DNA of 64,000 bases from CAZKWG01 sp964615375 (GTDB lineage Bacteria; Myxococcota_A; UBA796; CAZKWG01), in NCBI GenBank assembly GCA_964615375.1, contig CAZTOW010000043.1:17640-81639 (forward strand), written 5' to 3'. A program made the translations under genes and the position numbers. Shown here in pieces: positions 1-12,900 of the stretch (the first letter of the stretch is position 1; each line of letters starts with the position of its first letter). Under the pieces are notes generated by a model. The model had not been told where the DNA came from, did no database searches, and saw only the letters and a list, made by a program, of their open reading frames with translations.

Positions 1-140
1 GGCCTGCTCGCGCGACCCTCGATCGACCCGACGACCCGCTCCGAGCATCGTGGTGGCAACGCCGGGACTCCAGCGCTCACCGTCGTGGCGCGCGCGGTGG
101 CCAGGAGCAAGGTCCACAAGGTGAGTAGGAAGCCGATCAT
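1..140 (-). CDS. Secreted protein, N-terminal fragment cut by window edge
   Basis: Only the first 46 or so codons are in the window. The ATG at 140 overlaps the stop of the upstream gene as ATGA, so the two are probably translationally coupled. The N-terminus (MIGFLLTLWTLLLATARA) is a hydrophobic signal peptide ending in an Ala-x-Ala site. The visible mature part contains one Cys and no recognisable motif. The frame stays open to the window edge. Function is unknown; its coupling to the membrane protein at 137-1045 suggests a two-gene unit acting at the envelope. Confidence 0.55.
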   Translation of the reverse strand, partial: MIGFLLTLWTLLLATARATTVSAGVPALPPRCSERVVGSIEGRASR

Positions 141-1045
141 GGGGTGGACAGCCTGTGGGCCGGGATGGTGAGACAGCGAGCGAACAGGTCTGCGCCGGTC
201 CACAGCTCGCAGTCGGCGAAGTTGACCGAGCCGCAGGCGTCGCCGGAGATCGCGGGCGCGTAGCGCCACCCCGCGTACACGGTGGTCGGAACCGTCCAGG
301 GTCCGAGTGCGCTGTCTGCAGGCAGAGGCAGCGGGTCCCGCGCCCGGCCCTCCGCGTCAAACACGCAAACTGCACCTCCAGGAAGGAGGTTTTGAACGAT
401 GAAGTGGGCCGCAGCGGAGGTCTCGTCGGGGGCAGGGGCGCTGTCCAGGCGCAGGCTACCCTCAGGGGGCCCTGCAGCCGCAGCCGCCTCACCGGGGGCA
501 CCAGGGCCGAGCGTCTTCATCCCGCTAGTTGCGCCGCCGGATGGACGCCGCTCCGATGGGTCGTGTGAATCCCGCCTGAAGAGGAGGACCCCGACCATCC
601 CGAGGATGAAGACCATCAGCAGGACGAGCAGGTACATCGGCGTGTGCTCGGAGCCTCCCGCGAACCCGAGTGCCGCCGGACGAGGGGGGGGGGATCGCGC
701 GGGACACCGATCGAGCTCCTTCAGACCTGCCAGCGCGTGAAGCAGCTCGCTCAGGCGCTCAACGTCCGGGAGCCTCTTGGGGAATCTTTCTGCCAGCGTG
801 TCTAGCAGCGAGAGATCGTGCGTCCGGCAGATGTAGTCCACGAACGCGCCCGCGATCATGGAGACCGGGCCGACGACGCCAGGCAGCTGAGCCGCGATGT
901 CTCTGCCGGAGGCCAGCGCGAGTTCATGGAGCAGGTGTCCTGTGTCGGCGAACGAGATCAGGAGCTGGATCGCCTCCTCACGGGTCCCCGGTGGCGGAGG
1001 CGGGGGTTTCTGGCGAGGAGCGGTCCAGGCAGGCGAGCGGGACAT
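137..1045 (-). CDS. Membrane protein with an effector-associated-domain-like (EAD) region
   Basis: About 302 residues. A start at ATG 1045 is preferred because AGAGG lies 6-10 bases upstream; the frame extends to a TTG at 1087 without a good ribosome site. Residues about 20-105 have the pattern of the small helical effector-associated domains of bacterial conflict systems: a helix with LLISFADTGHLLHELA, then AAQLPG, then a helix ending FVDYIC, then a LLDTLAERFPKRLPDVERL segment. One transmembrane helix follows (MYLLVLLMVFILGMVGVLLF), then a Cys-containing C-terminal region with no known motif. The EAD call comes from pattern recognition only. In known systems EADs bring effectors to STAND NTPases; here two NTPase modules lie in the BREX operon 12 kb away, but no matching EAD was seen on them. 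Confidence 0.5.
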   Translation of the reverse strand: MSRSPAWTAPRQKPPPPPPGTREEAIQLLISFADTGHLLHELALASGRDIAAQLPGVVGPVSMIAGAFVDYICRTHDLSLLDTLAERFPKRLPDVERLSELLHALAGLKELDRCPARSPPPRPAALGFAGGSEHTPMYLLVLLMVFILGMVGVLLFRRDSHDPSERRPSGGATSGMKTLGPGAPGEAAAAAGPPEGSLRLDSAPAPDETSAAAHFIVQNLLPGGAVCVFDAEGRARDPLPLPADSALGPWTVPTTVYAGWRYAPAISGDACGSVNFADCELWTGADLFARCLTIPAHRLSTP

Positions 1046-1087
1046 GGGCGACCTCTGGGCGAGCGTCTTGCATCTTGATGTGCGCAA

Positions 1088-1243
1088 GCGAAGGCATCTG
1101 GCGGCAGGATAGAATAATTTTCTTGATCTCCATGGTCCAGAGCTGGTACCGAGCCCAAATTGTTCCCCGGGGAACGATTCGGGCTTGCGCAGCTGAGAAT
1201 GCCCAGAGTATATTTTATTACATCATGCGGTAGGGAGCCCAGG
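1088..1243. promoter_or_regulatory. AT-rich divergent promoter region
   Basis: This is the gap between two divergent genes and is strikingly AT-rich for this window. Examples are agaataattttcttg at about 1109 and tatattttattacatcat at about 1208, followed by an AGGGAG ribosome site for the rightward gene. It probably holds promoters in both directions; no exact -35/-10 pair is assigned. Confidence 0.35.
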
Positions 1244-3013
1244 ATGATGAGTCACTCGCAGGTGTCTGAAGCTGATCGTCTCCGGGCTCAGGAGATGGTC
1301 GGGCGTGGCCACATCGGCCGGTGGGCCGCGCTGGTCCTTGAAGTAGCCCTCGACCTGGGCACTGAAGCCGCCGAGCAGCTTGTACAAGATGCGATGAGCA
1401 AGGGTTTACCTAAGTTTGCGGCGTGTTATCCACCTCAACGAGCGCTGCACGGGCTTCGCCAGTTGCTCAGGCCGAGCCGGCATCCATCTGTCATGGCGCT
1501 GCTGCGGGTTCTCGATGAGCGCGCGGGTGACCGCAAAGCGGACGTGCCGTGGGCGAGCATTGCCTTCGCCGTCTCCTGCGAGCACGGGAGGACCGGGAGC
1601 GTGGGCGCCATCAGGCTCGCCGAAGTAACGGTTCAACCGTCGCACCAGCCGCGCGAGGACAAGCTCAGGCTTGACATCCCGGGGTCCGACTACCACAAGT
1701 GCCGGAACGCTCTACGGTGGATCACTGATGAGATATCGACCTTCGAGGGACGCTGTGGCCTTTCGAAGGCGCTGCTCGGCCACCTCAGCCTCCAGGTCCA
1801 GGGCCCGCCGGCGTCGGAGGTGGATGGCGTGAGCTTCGGCGGGGCCGTCTGGGTGCTCTTGATGAGCTGGCGGCTCGCCCTCGCGGAGCTCCTTGCCTCG
1901 GGTCGAACCGGGGTGCCGAACGTAAAGTCGTGGCTTCCGAGTGATGAATTCTTCTTCAGCCTGGGCGCCGAAACGACGGGCGGTCTCGGTGTCGTGGGTG
2001 CGACCGATCTGAAGGCGAAGATCGATGGTCTCACGGCCGACCTTTGCCACGCCTTCGCGCTCATCGTCGACGCAGATCAGGATCTGAGGGAGATCGACGC
2101 GTCGGTTACGCGCCACCGAGCGGAAGACCTGCCCGAAGGCTGGACGCCGTCTTCGGGTGGCGGGTCTGGCGCTCACCTGGTCCGTGTCAACGGCACGGAG
2201 GGCGTCATCACTCTGATGTGCAAGCTGAACCCGCGCTGGCGCGGGTTCTTCGCGAGGCTCCAGCTCGGCTCTTCGCCCGTCGAGGCCACGGCGTCAGCGG
2301 CGCCCCTGCTCACTCCGCCGACGCTGCCCTCTGGCGAGAGCCTGGGTAAAGCGCCGGCGCGGGCGGCGCGTGCACCGACTCCGCCACATCCGCCGCCTGT
2401 GCCGCTCGCCCGAGGGTCTGGCTCACCGCCAGGACGAGCTGAGTGGCTCCGCAGAAGCGTCTCGATTCCCACGCTCCTCCTAATGGTGGGAGTCGCCTTC
2501 GCGGCTGGGGTCGAGGCAGACTTCGACCCGGCCCCCGATCAAGACGCTGGGGCTGGGGACGCCCCCCCTAGGGGATGCCAGGAAGTCGTGGCAGACCGCG
2601 ACCCAGCCACCGATCCAACGCCCGATGCGCGGCTCGCCTTGGTTCTGGATGTAAAGCCCCAGTCGAGCTCCAACAAGGAGGTCAGCGGGAGGTCAGAGGA
2701 AGTCATCGCGCAAGCGGGCACCCAGGATCAGGTGGGCACGAGCGCCTCGGCGCCGTCCCAGGGGGCCTCAGCGGTCGACAAGCGCAAGGTGAGTAGTAAG
2801 GAGCCAGCTCAGAAGCCCCAGCCCAAGTCCAAGCCAAAGCCACGCTCAGGCGGAGTACCGCAGCTTAAAACCCCAGACCGGCCAGATGGGACGCCGCCGA
2901 GCCAGTTCCAGTGCCGTCCCGCTGCAGCCGCAGCGAACTCCAAGAACGCCCAGCCAGACCCTCCCCCACCGGTCGCCGGCGCGCCCGGCTCCAACGCCCA
3001 GGCCGACTGCTGA
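1244..3013 (+). CDS. Hypothetical protein with C-terminal transmembrane segment and proline-rich tail
   Basis: I do not recognise this 589-residue protein. ATG 1244 (or 1247) is chosen because AGGGAG lies about 7-12 bases upstream; an upstream start at 1160 would add sequence without coding character. Residues 1-340 form a mostly helical soluble region. They are followed by a Pro/Ala-rich linker, one hydrophobic segment (SIPTLLLMVGVAFAAG) and a low-complexity tail rich in Pro, Lys, Ser and Gln ending in Cys. It converges on the BREX helicase gene with only six bases between stop codons. Position at the edge of a defence operon suggests accessory-island membership, but no function can be assigned. 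Confidence 0.6.
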   Translation: MMSHSQVSEADRLRAQEMVGRGHIGRWAALVLEVALDLGTEAAEQLVQDAMSKGLPKFAACYPPQRALHGLRQLLRPSRHPSVMALLRVLDERAGDRKADVPWASIAFAVSCEHGRTGSVGAIRLAEVTVQPSHQPREDKLRLDIPGSDYHKCRNALRWITDEISTFEGRCGLSKALLGHLSLQVQGPPASEVDGVSFGGAVWVLLMSWRLALAELLASGRTGVPNVKSWLPSDEFFFSLGAETTGGLGVVGATDLKAKIDGLTADLCHAFALIVDADQDLREIDASVTRHRAEDLPEGWTPSSGGGSGAHLVRVNGTEGVITLMCKLNPRWRGFFARLQLGSSPVEATASAAPLLTPPTLPSGESLGKAPARAARAPTPPHPPPVPLARGSGSPPGRAEWLRRSVSIPTLLLMVGVAFAAGVEADFDPAPDQDAGAGDAPPRGCQEVVADRDPATDPTPDARLALVLDVKPQSSSNKEVSGRSEEVIAQAGTQDQVGTSASAPSQGASAVDKRKVSSKEPAQKPQPKSKPKPRSGGVPQLKTPDRPDGTPPSQFQCRPAAAAANSKNAQPDPPPPVAGAPGSNAQADC

Positions 3014-3019
3014 CACCGA

Positions 3020-5763
3020 TCACCCAAACAACCCAACCTGCCGCCCCATCTCCGGCGCAAACATACTGAACAGACGCACCAACACCTCCGCGTCCAGCGC
3101 CGCGTACCCGAGCTGCCGCGCGCTAAGCGGCCGGCGGCTCCAGTCGCTGGTCTGCTCGCTCTTGTCCATCTCCACGCCCAGCTCGCGCAGGCACACCTCC
3201 TTGAGGTTGTGGCGCGGGTGTTGGCGGCGGAGCTGCCGGCTGGCGGTCAGCGTGTCGAAGACGTTCTCGATGGCGACGCCGTAGCGGCCGAGCACGCGGC
3301 GCTCGAAGGGGGCGTTGTGGATGATCTTGACGACGCCAGGGTCACCCAGGAGGCGCGCCAGCGGGGAGAGATCCTCGATCGCGAAGGGATCGACCAGGGC
3401 CACGAGGTGGGCGCTGGCGATCTGCACGAGGCAGAGGGCCTGATCGACCAGCGTGGTCTCGATGTCGAGACCGATCTGGTCAGCGAGCGCCAGCTCGGTG
3501 CAGACCGCCGCAAGCGCGTCGGCGTCGGCGATCCAGCGCACCTCGACCTCGGGCCGCCCCGGCACGCTGAGCCCGCCCGACGCCGGCGCGCCCACCTCGG
3601 GAGCCAGGGCCTCCACCACCGGCGCAGGGGCCTCGACCGGCGCCTTTGGCCGAACGAGCGCGACCTCGGCGACGCCCCCCGCGTCGAGCCAACGCCATGC
3701 GCCTGCGATGTCCAGCAACGCCTCGGCCAGCACCTCACGCTCCACCCAGGGTGGCATCAGGGGCTGAAACTTCGACAACCGATAGCTGGGCAGGCCCTCG
3801 GCCACCTCACGCCACAGGCGCTCGTCCTCCCAGAGCTCGCGCTCGCCGAGCCGGGCGCGGGCCGCCACAAGCTGGTCCCGCGTCCAGCCCCGGATCTTCA
3901 GGCAGAAATTGTCCGGGATGATCTTCGCGTCCGGGCCCGAGGCCAGCAGGGCGTGACGGAGCGTGAGGTTCACCCGCCCCCCGGCGAAGGTCCACCAGCG
4001 CAGCTCATCCCCGTCCTGCTCCACGCCGCCGCGCCGCAGGAGATCCGCCATGCTCGCCCGCAGCTCGGTGAGCGCCCGCGCGGCGTTCGGATGCAGCCAG
4101 GAGATCTCCGCCTCCTCCAGGAGCAGCGCGCCCATCCGCTGGCACAGCTCCATCTCCAGGAATTGCGGCGTGATCCCTCCCCAGGAAGGGCGGCGGCCCG
4201 TCGCGGCGGCCTGAACCTGGACCACCCGCGGCCCGTGCAGGATCCGGGTCGGCGTCCAGGGCCGCCCACCCAACAGAAAGCAGCTCCCGTCCTCTACGAG
4301 CCGGTCCACGAAGGCCTGCGAGAGCGTGCCGAGCGGGTTGCCGTCTGGGCCGAGCACCGCGTAGGACTCGGGCGTGGAGAAGACCGCGTAGAGCTCGGCG
4401 AAGTGCCGACGTCCGTAGCGGCGCTCGGCCTTCTCGCCGAGCAGCAGGCGGCCCGAGGCGCGCCGCAGGCTGCCGTCGCGTATCATCCAGGCGATCAGGC
4501 GATCGAATTCTGGTCGGTGGATCCCGCTGAAGTCGGGGACCCGGCTCAGGTGCGCCCAGGCGTCGTCGTCGGGCACGCCCGCCCGCTCCAGGCTCAAGGC
4601 CAGGAGCTGGTGGAGGAGCACGGCCCAGCGGCGCCGGTGCAGACGAACCGACTCGACCCGGCCCTCGCGCGCCAGCGAGACCAGCGCCGCGGCCTGCAGC
4701 ACGGTCCAGGGCGAGCCGCAGAGGAAGGCCATGTTCGCGGTCTGGCCCTCGCGCCGGCCCGTGCGGCCCATCCGCTGGAGGAAGGAGGCGACCGTGTCCG
4801 GCGCGTCCACCTGCAGCACGCGGTCCAGATCGCCCACGTCGATGCCCAGCTCCAGCGTGGACGTGCTGACCACGCACGCGGCGCCGGCTGCCCGAAACCG
4901 CCCCTCGGTCTCGGCGCGCTCGTCCGCCGACAGCGCGCTGTGGTGGACCGAGACGTGCCCCCCGGCGCGCCGGACCTGGGCCGCCAGTCCCTCCGCGCCC
5001 GCCCGGCTCTGGCAGAAGAGCAGGACCTTCTTGCCCTCCGCCATCTTCGCCGCGTCCTGGGCCAGCGCGCCCGGCTCAGGTTGGTAGACCCCGAGGAGCT
5101 GGCGCCGCCGCGGCGCGGGCTCGATCGCGACCAGGCGCCGCGGGCGTCGGCTGGTGCCAGAGAGCCAGCCCAGGATGGCGTCGGGGTCACCGACCGTCGC
5201 CGAGAGCCCCACACGCTGGAGATCGCCTGGACAGAGCGCCGCCAGCCGCTCGATCACGCTGATCAGGTGCGCCCCGCGGTCCTGACCGGCCAGCGCGTGG
5301 ACCTCGTCCACGATCACCGCGCGCAGGCCCGCGAAGATGGTGGCGGGATCGCGGCGTTCGGAGAGGAAGAAGCCCTCCAGCGACTCGGGCGTGGTCAGCA
5401 GCAGATCGGCCGGCTCGGCCAGGAAGCGCCGCCGCTCGCCCGCCGACGTGTCGCCGTGCCAGACGGCGGCGCGCAGCCCGACCATCTCCGCGTACTGCCC
5501 GAGCCGCTCGGCCTGGTTGTTCAGCAGGGCCTTGAGCGGCGCCACGTACACCGCGCCCACCCCCGGCGCCGGATCCTCCAGGAGCGTCGAAAGCACCGGA
5601 AAGATCGCCGCCTCCGTCTTGCCCCCGGCCGTGGGCGCCAGCACCACCGCGTTCAGCCCGTCCAGGATGACCTCCGCCGCCACGTCCTGCACGGGCCGCA
5701 GGCGGGACCATCCCAGCCGGTGTACCACGGCCTCCTGCATGCGCGGGTGCAGGCGGGCGAAGC

Positions 5764-5767
<4 letters not shown>
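3020..5767 (-). CDS. brxHI: BREX helicase BrxHI fused to a DEDD 3'-5' exonuclease domain
   Basis: 915 residues. Residues about 20-400 are an Lhr-type superfamily 2 helicase: Walker A APTAGGKT (44-51), DEVH box near 151-154, LSAT near 187, and motif VI QRMGRTGRR in the C-terminal RecA lobe. A large Lhr-like C-terminal region follows. Residues about 745-910 are an RNase D/WRN-like exonuclease: GLDIE (ExoI, near 766), HNAPFERRVL (ExoII, near 816) and YAALD (ExoIII Y-x3-D, near 886). The ExoII acidic residue is Glu rather than the usual Asp. It is the last gene of the operon; its ATG overlaps the brxD stop. BrxHI is a known BREX type 2/6 component; the exonuclease fusion adds a predicted nucleolytic activity. 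Activity is inferred from motifs. Confidence 0.88.
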
Positions 5768-7082
<1,315 letters not shown>

Positions 7083-7086
<4 letters not shown>

Positions 7087-9935
7087 GCGCCGCCTCCTTC
7101 TCTCTCATACTGCTTCTGTGATCCGACCATGGTAACTCTTACTCCAAATGGAACGAGCCGGATCAGCGCCTCCCACTCCAACGCCAGCCGCCGCGCCGCG
7201 CGCGCCCCGCCCAGCAGGGTCATCACCTCAGCCTCGGTCGCCACGCCGTGGGTCGCCAGGTGCAGGAGCACGGGCCGGGCGAAGGCCGGCAGGCCGTCCA
7301 GCCAGCCGGGGGAGGTTGACGGTGTAGCCGGCGGTGTGGCCGGTGGGGCGCGGTCCTCGGCTCGCGACCGGTCCTCGCGCGTAACCACCGGGAAGAAGCC
7401 CGGCGCCTGGGCGGGCGTCACCGCGGCCTCGCCCGTGGGGTGAATGGCCTCCACGGCGACCCGGCCCTCCGTCCCGCCCACCAGCCGGAACCAGACCAGC
7501 ACCGGCGCGTCCAGGCCGACACGCAGCCCACCGCCCTGCAGGGAGGCCCCGGGCGCGGCCCCGAGCAGCTCGACCGAGACGCCTGGGTGCGCCGCGCGCA
7601 GGCTCACCTCGACCGCCTTGCCGCTCCCGAAGCGCAGCCCCGTCTGGTCCAGCACCTCCAAGCGCAGCAGCAGGGCGCTGGCGCCGATGATCCGGGGTGC
7701 GTCCGCGGCGGGCTCCTCGGCGCGCAGCGCGTACCGCAGCGCGTCCCCGCCTGGGGCGGCGCGGGTCGTGATCGTCAGGACCGGGATCACCCGCTCCTGG
7801 AGGCTGGCGCCGCCGTGCGCGAACGAGGGCGGCGGGCGGGTGGTGTCGAACAGGCTCACCCCCGCGGGCGTGAGCAGGTGAAGGTCGGTCCCCGTGTAGC
7901 CCAGGGCGGCGAGCGGCAGGCGCAGCTCTCCCAGGGCGTCCGGGGTCAGCGGCGTCAGCGCGTGGCGCCGATCCGGACCGCGCACCCGGCAGTCCTGCCG
8001 CGGTGCCCGCGGGTCGAGCAGCAGGAAGCCGTGATCGGCGGTCATCACGGCGCGCCGCACCCCCGCCTCGCGCAGGGCGCGCCAGGCCCCGCGGATCCGC
8101 ACCAGGGCCCGCTCGAACAGCTCCAGCCCCAGCCCGCGCTCACCGGCCGCGTCCACGTCGTCGCCGACCACGACCACCAGCTTCGCGCGGCCCACCGTCG
8201 CGCGGAGCGAGGCCCCGTCCCGCCGCCCGAGCTCGTCCAGGTCCAGCCAGGGCAGCGAGCCGCCCACCCGGCTGGCCAGCACGCGGCGCCGCTGGTCCGG
8301 GGTGACGACCTGAAGCTCTCGGCTGTGAAAGCCCTTGATCTCCCCGTCACGGATCACCGGGCTGAGGACGCCCTGCTCGGCCAGCGGCGTGAGCGCGTTC
8401 ATGCCCACCGCTGTCGTCGTGGGCAGCTCGGCCAGGCACGCCAGGAGCCGCACCGCGCCGCCGCCCCGCTCCTGCTCGAGCGCGTCCAACAGCGCCGTCG
8501 CCATCTCGTAGCGGAAGGCGTCCAGCAGGAAGAGGGCGGTGCAGCCCGCCTCGGCGAGCAGAGGCTCGACGGCAGTGGGGAAGATCTCGCGTTGCCGCAG
8601 CGCGGGATCGGGAAGCGGCCCAGCGCGCTGCACCTCGGCGAAGCGCCGGTTCAGGTCGTCGGCCCAGCGCCACCAGGCGCTGCGCAGCGCGTCCACCTGG
8701 GCGCGCAGCGGTTCGCGGCTGGGCAGGGGGCCGGGCCAGACCTGGGCCCAGCGCTGCTCCAGGGCGCGGTGGGCGTGATCCACAGCGGCGCCCGTGGCCG
8801 TGTAGGTGTCGAGTGCGTCTTCGACCCGCATCCAGCGGTCCCCGGCCTGCGTCGCGGCCTCCAGCGCCGCGCCCAGGGTCGCCGCGTCCCGAATGAGCCC
8901 CCAGGCCGCCTGCCGCTCGGGGGCCGCCGCCGTCCAGAAGCTCCGCCCCTCAGCCCGCGGCGCCGCCCGCTCGAGCGCGCTCGCCCAACGGGCGACGCCC
9001 AGGTCCAGATCGGCGATGGCGCCCTCCAACAGCCGCTCCTCCTCGAAGCGGAAGGTGTCGATGCGCCCGAGATCGTCGGCGGTGGCCTGAGACACCTCGT
9101 CGGGCAACCACCCCTGGACCTCGTCCGCCGTGCGCTGATAGTACGCGGGGTGGCGGTCCCGCAGGTGCCCGCACAGCTCGCGGGCCGCCTCCACCAGCGC
9201 GGCGGGCAGCCCCACCAGCGGCGCCAGGCGCGGCGACGAGGGCGCGCGGCGGAGGTCGTGTACGTACTCCACCGCCAGCGCGAAGCTGGCGATGAGGAAG
9301 GCCAGCTCCTCGGGGCGATCCGGCTCGTAGAGCCCGCTCCGCCAGGCGGCGTCCAGCCCCAGCCGGGCCTCGAGGGCGCCGTTGAGTGCGGCGCGGTCCA
9401 CCAACCAGCCCGCCCCCGCGCCGCTCAGCAGCTCGTCCATCATCGCGCCCAGCGGCAGGGTGCGCAGCAGGGCGGCGCGCCCGCCCTGGCCCGCCTCCAG
9501 CGCCTCGGTCAGCCAGGCGTCCGCCCGCCGCAGATCCGGCTGCTCCGCCAGGAAGGCGGTGACGCGCTCGGGCGACACCCGGCCCGCCGCGGCCCGCTCG
9601 ACGAAGGACGACAGCGTGCGCAGGGGGAAGTTTCGCCCGGACTCGTAGACCTCGAGCAAGGGGGAGGCGCGCGCGGCCTCGGGCGTGAAGCCCGGCAGGT
9701 AGATCACCAGGGCCGGCGGGTCCAGGTGCCCCGTCCAGGGGTGGAGCGTGAACATCAGCTCGAGGAAGCTGCCCTGAAACGCGATCAGCGGAAAGGGTGC
9801 GTCGGCCCCCGCGGCCAGCAGCGCGCTGGCCAGGGGCTCGTAGGCGCGGGCCGGGTCCAGCCACAGGACCAGCCCGTGCTGGCGGACGAAGGCCGTCAGC
9901 TCACCCAGGATCAGCGCCGAGACAGGGCCCGTCAT
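7083..9935 (-). CDS. pglZ: BREX alkaline-phosphatase-fold protein PglZ
   Basis: 950 residues. The PglZ core is visible as LFLLDAFRYEMA near residue 470 (metal-binding Asp and the D-x-x-RYE signature) and TADHG near 630 (metal-binding Asp-His of the alkaline phosphatase superfamily). Residues 1-440 are the helical N-terminal region typical of large PglZ proteins, starting with LVLWLDPARAYEPLA. The C-terminal 300 residues form a mostly beta region ending in a short helical segment. It sits between pglX and brxD with 4-base overlaps on both sides. PglZ is a core BREX protein needed for phage restriction and methylation in characterised systems. No lesion is seen. Confidence 0.92.
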
Positions 9936-12900
9936 TCCGACTCCTCCTGGGCCCCGTCGGCCTGGTCTTCGGTCTCGCGGCGCCCACGCCGCGCCTTCTC
10001 CTCGATCTTCTTCGCCAGATCGGGGTTCTCGGCCAGCCAGGCGGCGCGCCGCTCGGCCGAGCCGGGCTCATCGACGCGGAAGTCGGGGCCGAGATCGCGG
10101 CTGAGGCGCAGCTCCCACAGGTACGCCAGCTCCGGGTGCAGCTCCCAGAAGCGGCCGTGGGCCACCGCCAGGCTGGGGTCGTCCACGCAGCGCCGTGCTA
10201 CGCGGGCGGGGAAGTAGCGGGCGGCGGTGCGCGACCAGTCGTCGTTTTTGTCGTCGTCCGCGCACAGCTCCTCCCAGAAGCGCCGTGGATCCTTCCACTG
10301 CGGCTCGAGCAGGGGCCAGAGGCTGCCGGCCTGCACGCGCACCCCGTCGTCCAGCCAGGGGGCCCAGGGCGCGTCCCGCTCGCGCCGCGGAGCCTTGTCG
10401 TTGGCGGGCGGCGGCCCCTTCTCCATGCAGCCCTGAAGCTGGGCGGCGAAGGCGGAGAGCTCGTCATGGAGGCGCTGCACGCGCTCCAGCCGCCGCTCGG
10501 CGTCGCGGGCGCGGGCCCGGTCGGCGCCCAGCCGGTCCCGGTGCAGATCCAGGCGCTGGCCGTCCAGGCGCTGCAGCGCGGGGCGCACGCGGTCGGCCAG
10601 CAGCGCGGGCAGGGTGTCGGCGTCCATGCGGTGGAGCTGCACGAAGGCGACGAAGCTGCGCCGCTCGCTGCTCAGCGGCCAGTGGATGGGGCGGCTCTCG
10701 TACATGGGGCGGTGCACGTCGGCGAAGAAGCGCTCGCGCAGCCAGGCGCCCAGGCTCTGGCCGGGCGGGAAGTCGGCGCGGTGGCGCGCCCAGGCGGCGC
10801 GCAGGGGGGCGGCGGCGGGGTGGCCGAGGTCGCCCATCTCCTCGGGCAGATCGTCGGGGACCAGGAAGAGGATCCCGCGCGGAAGGGCGGTGGAGTGGTC
10901 GGCGCTGGCCGGGTCGAGGGCGCCCGTGCCGTCGGGCGCGAAGCGCCCCAGCGCCACGCCGAGGGCATAGGAGAGAGCGCGGGCCGATATTTCAACATCA
11001 AGATATTCTGGCTCGAACGGTTCGAGGGGCGCGCCCGCGGGGCGGTCCACGGCGCGCTGGGCCCAGCGCTGGGCGGAGTCCCAGGCGGAGGGGCCAGGGG
11101 CACGGAACTCGACGGAAGTCTCGCGGTGGGACTCGTGCTCGGTGAAGACGCGGTCGAGGGTGGCGACGATCTCGTCGGCGGAGGCGACGGGGAAAAGGGG
11201 GAGGCGGTCGACATCGGTTAGCTTGAAATTCACCGTTGGGTTCAGATCTTGGACGTACCTTCTCGCGTCTGTACGCTGCATCGAACAGATGAGTCCCGGA
11301 ATCTCATTCGGTGCATTAGGATATACCGAGCACCCAGCGTCAGAGATGATGCTAGCGTATCGATGGCATCTCGCGTAGAAACTCACTCCGATTACGGAGA
11401 TCGCAATGCCTTGGTGAAAGTAGCCATCGGCTCCCCGTCCAAACCTACTACCTGTGAAATGAGCCAATTCTGCACCTGCCATCTTCCAGGTAATCCTCTC
11501 GTCTGACCGATCAAACCACTCATCCCCAGCTCCACCCATTACAACCGGTACCCAATTCGCCCCGTCCCAACTCGCCGAGCAGGGGAACCTCCTTGCGATT
11601 GAGTTAGCAGAATTACACTCCCAGGACTTTCTGATGAATCGCACATTCTGACCTGTGGTAATACCTTTACGAGATCTGTAGCGTTCTTCGAGCTTTGGTG
11701 CGGCGGCATAGGATATCCGGTCTTCGTCCGACCACCAGTACACGATAGGTTGCCCCGAAATTCCTGAGAGCATCTTGCACTGAAATCTGTACAACCAAGT
11801 GCGAGCCAACAACCCCGCCCGCTTCCGGCTCGTGACCCCCACGCCCCCCATGTCCTCCGCCGGTGTCGCCCGCACGGCGTAGCTCTGGGCCTCTGGCGCG
11901 ATCACGTTGCAGAAGACGCTCATCACCGAGGCGACCACGGCCCCGCCGATCTCCTCGAAAGCCCCCCGGTCTACGTCGCCCAGCCCCACCAGCGTGTGCT
12001 GCTTCAGCAGCGTCGCCCGCAGCTCGGCGAACTGCTGGATGAACATCCAGCCGCGCATGGTGATCATCGCGCTCAGCCCGCCCGGCCCGGCCAGCTCCAG
12101 CCCGCGCAGCAGGAACGCGGCGTAGAGGTCGTGCTTTCCCTCGGGATAGTGCCGCTCGATGTACGCCTTGGTCCGCTTGTCGCCCAGCTTCTGCAGGCCC
12201 TGGTAGGGCGGGTTGCCCACCACGAGGTGGTAGCCGCCGCGCCGCAGCAGGCGCACGAAGCGGGCGCCCTTGGCGAGCTGCTCGCCCCGCAGGCGCAGGC
12301 CCAGATCCTCGCCCGCGCTGTGCTGGACCAGGAAGCGCTCCAGGGCCGCCTCGAAGCCCTGGCGACGTGCGGCGCGGCGCTGCGCGAACAGGCCGGTCTG
12401 CCGCGCCTCCTCGGGGCTGCTCTGCTCGTCCAGCGCCTCCTCCAGCGCCGCGTCCACCTGCAGCAGGGCGCCCAGGTGGTCGGCGTCCCCCAGGCGCGCG
12501 ACCAGCGCGTCCGCCAGCTTCGGCGCCACGCCCAGGGTGGACAGCTCGTCGCGCAGGGCCACCAGCGCCGGGTCGTCGGGCGGCAGCGCGCCCAGCCCCA
12601 GGTTCGAGGCCACCAGGTTCAGGCGCCCAATCTCCACGTCGGGCGCGGCGCGGCGGGCCTTGAGCCACAGCGCGGCGGCGGCGATCTGCACGGCGCGCGG
12701 GTCCAGGTCCAGCCCGTGCAGGTTCTGCTCCAGGATGGCGCGGGCGATCTCGGCGTCGGTCCAGCCGGGCTGGCCCTCCAGCCCGCGGTGGCGGGCCTCC
12801 TCCTGGTAGAGGGCGAACAGCAGGTCGAAGGCGACGACCAGGAAGTGGCCCGAGCCGCAGGCGGGGTCCAGCAGGCGCAGCTCGGACAGGGTGCGCGGCG

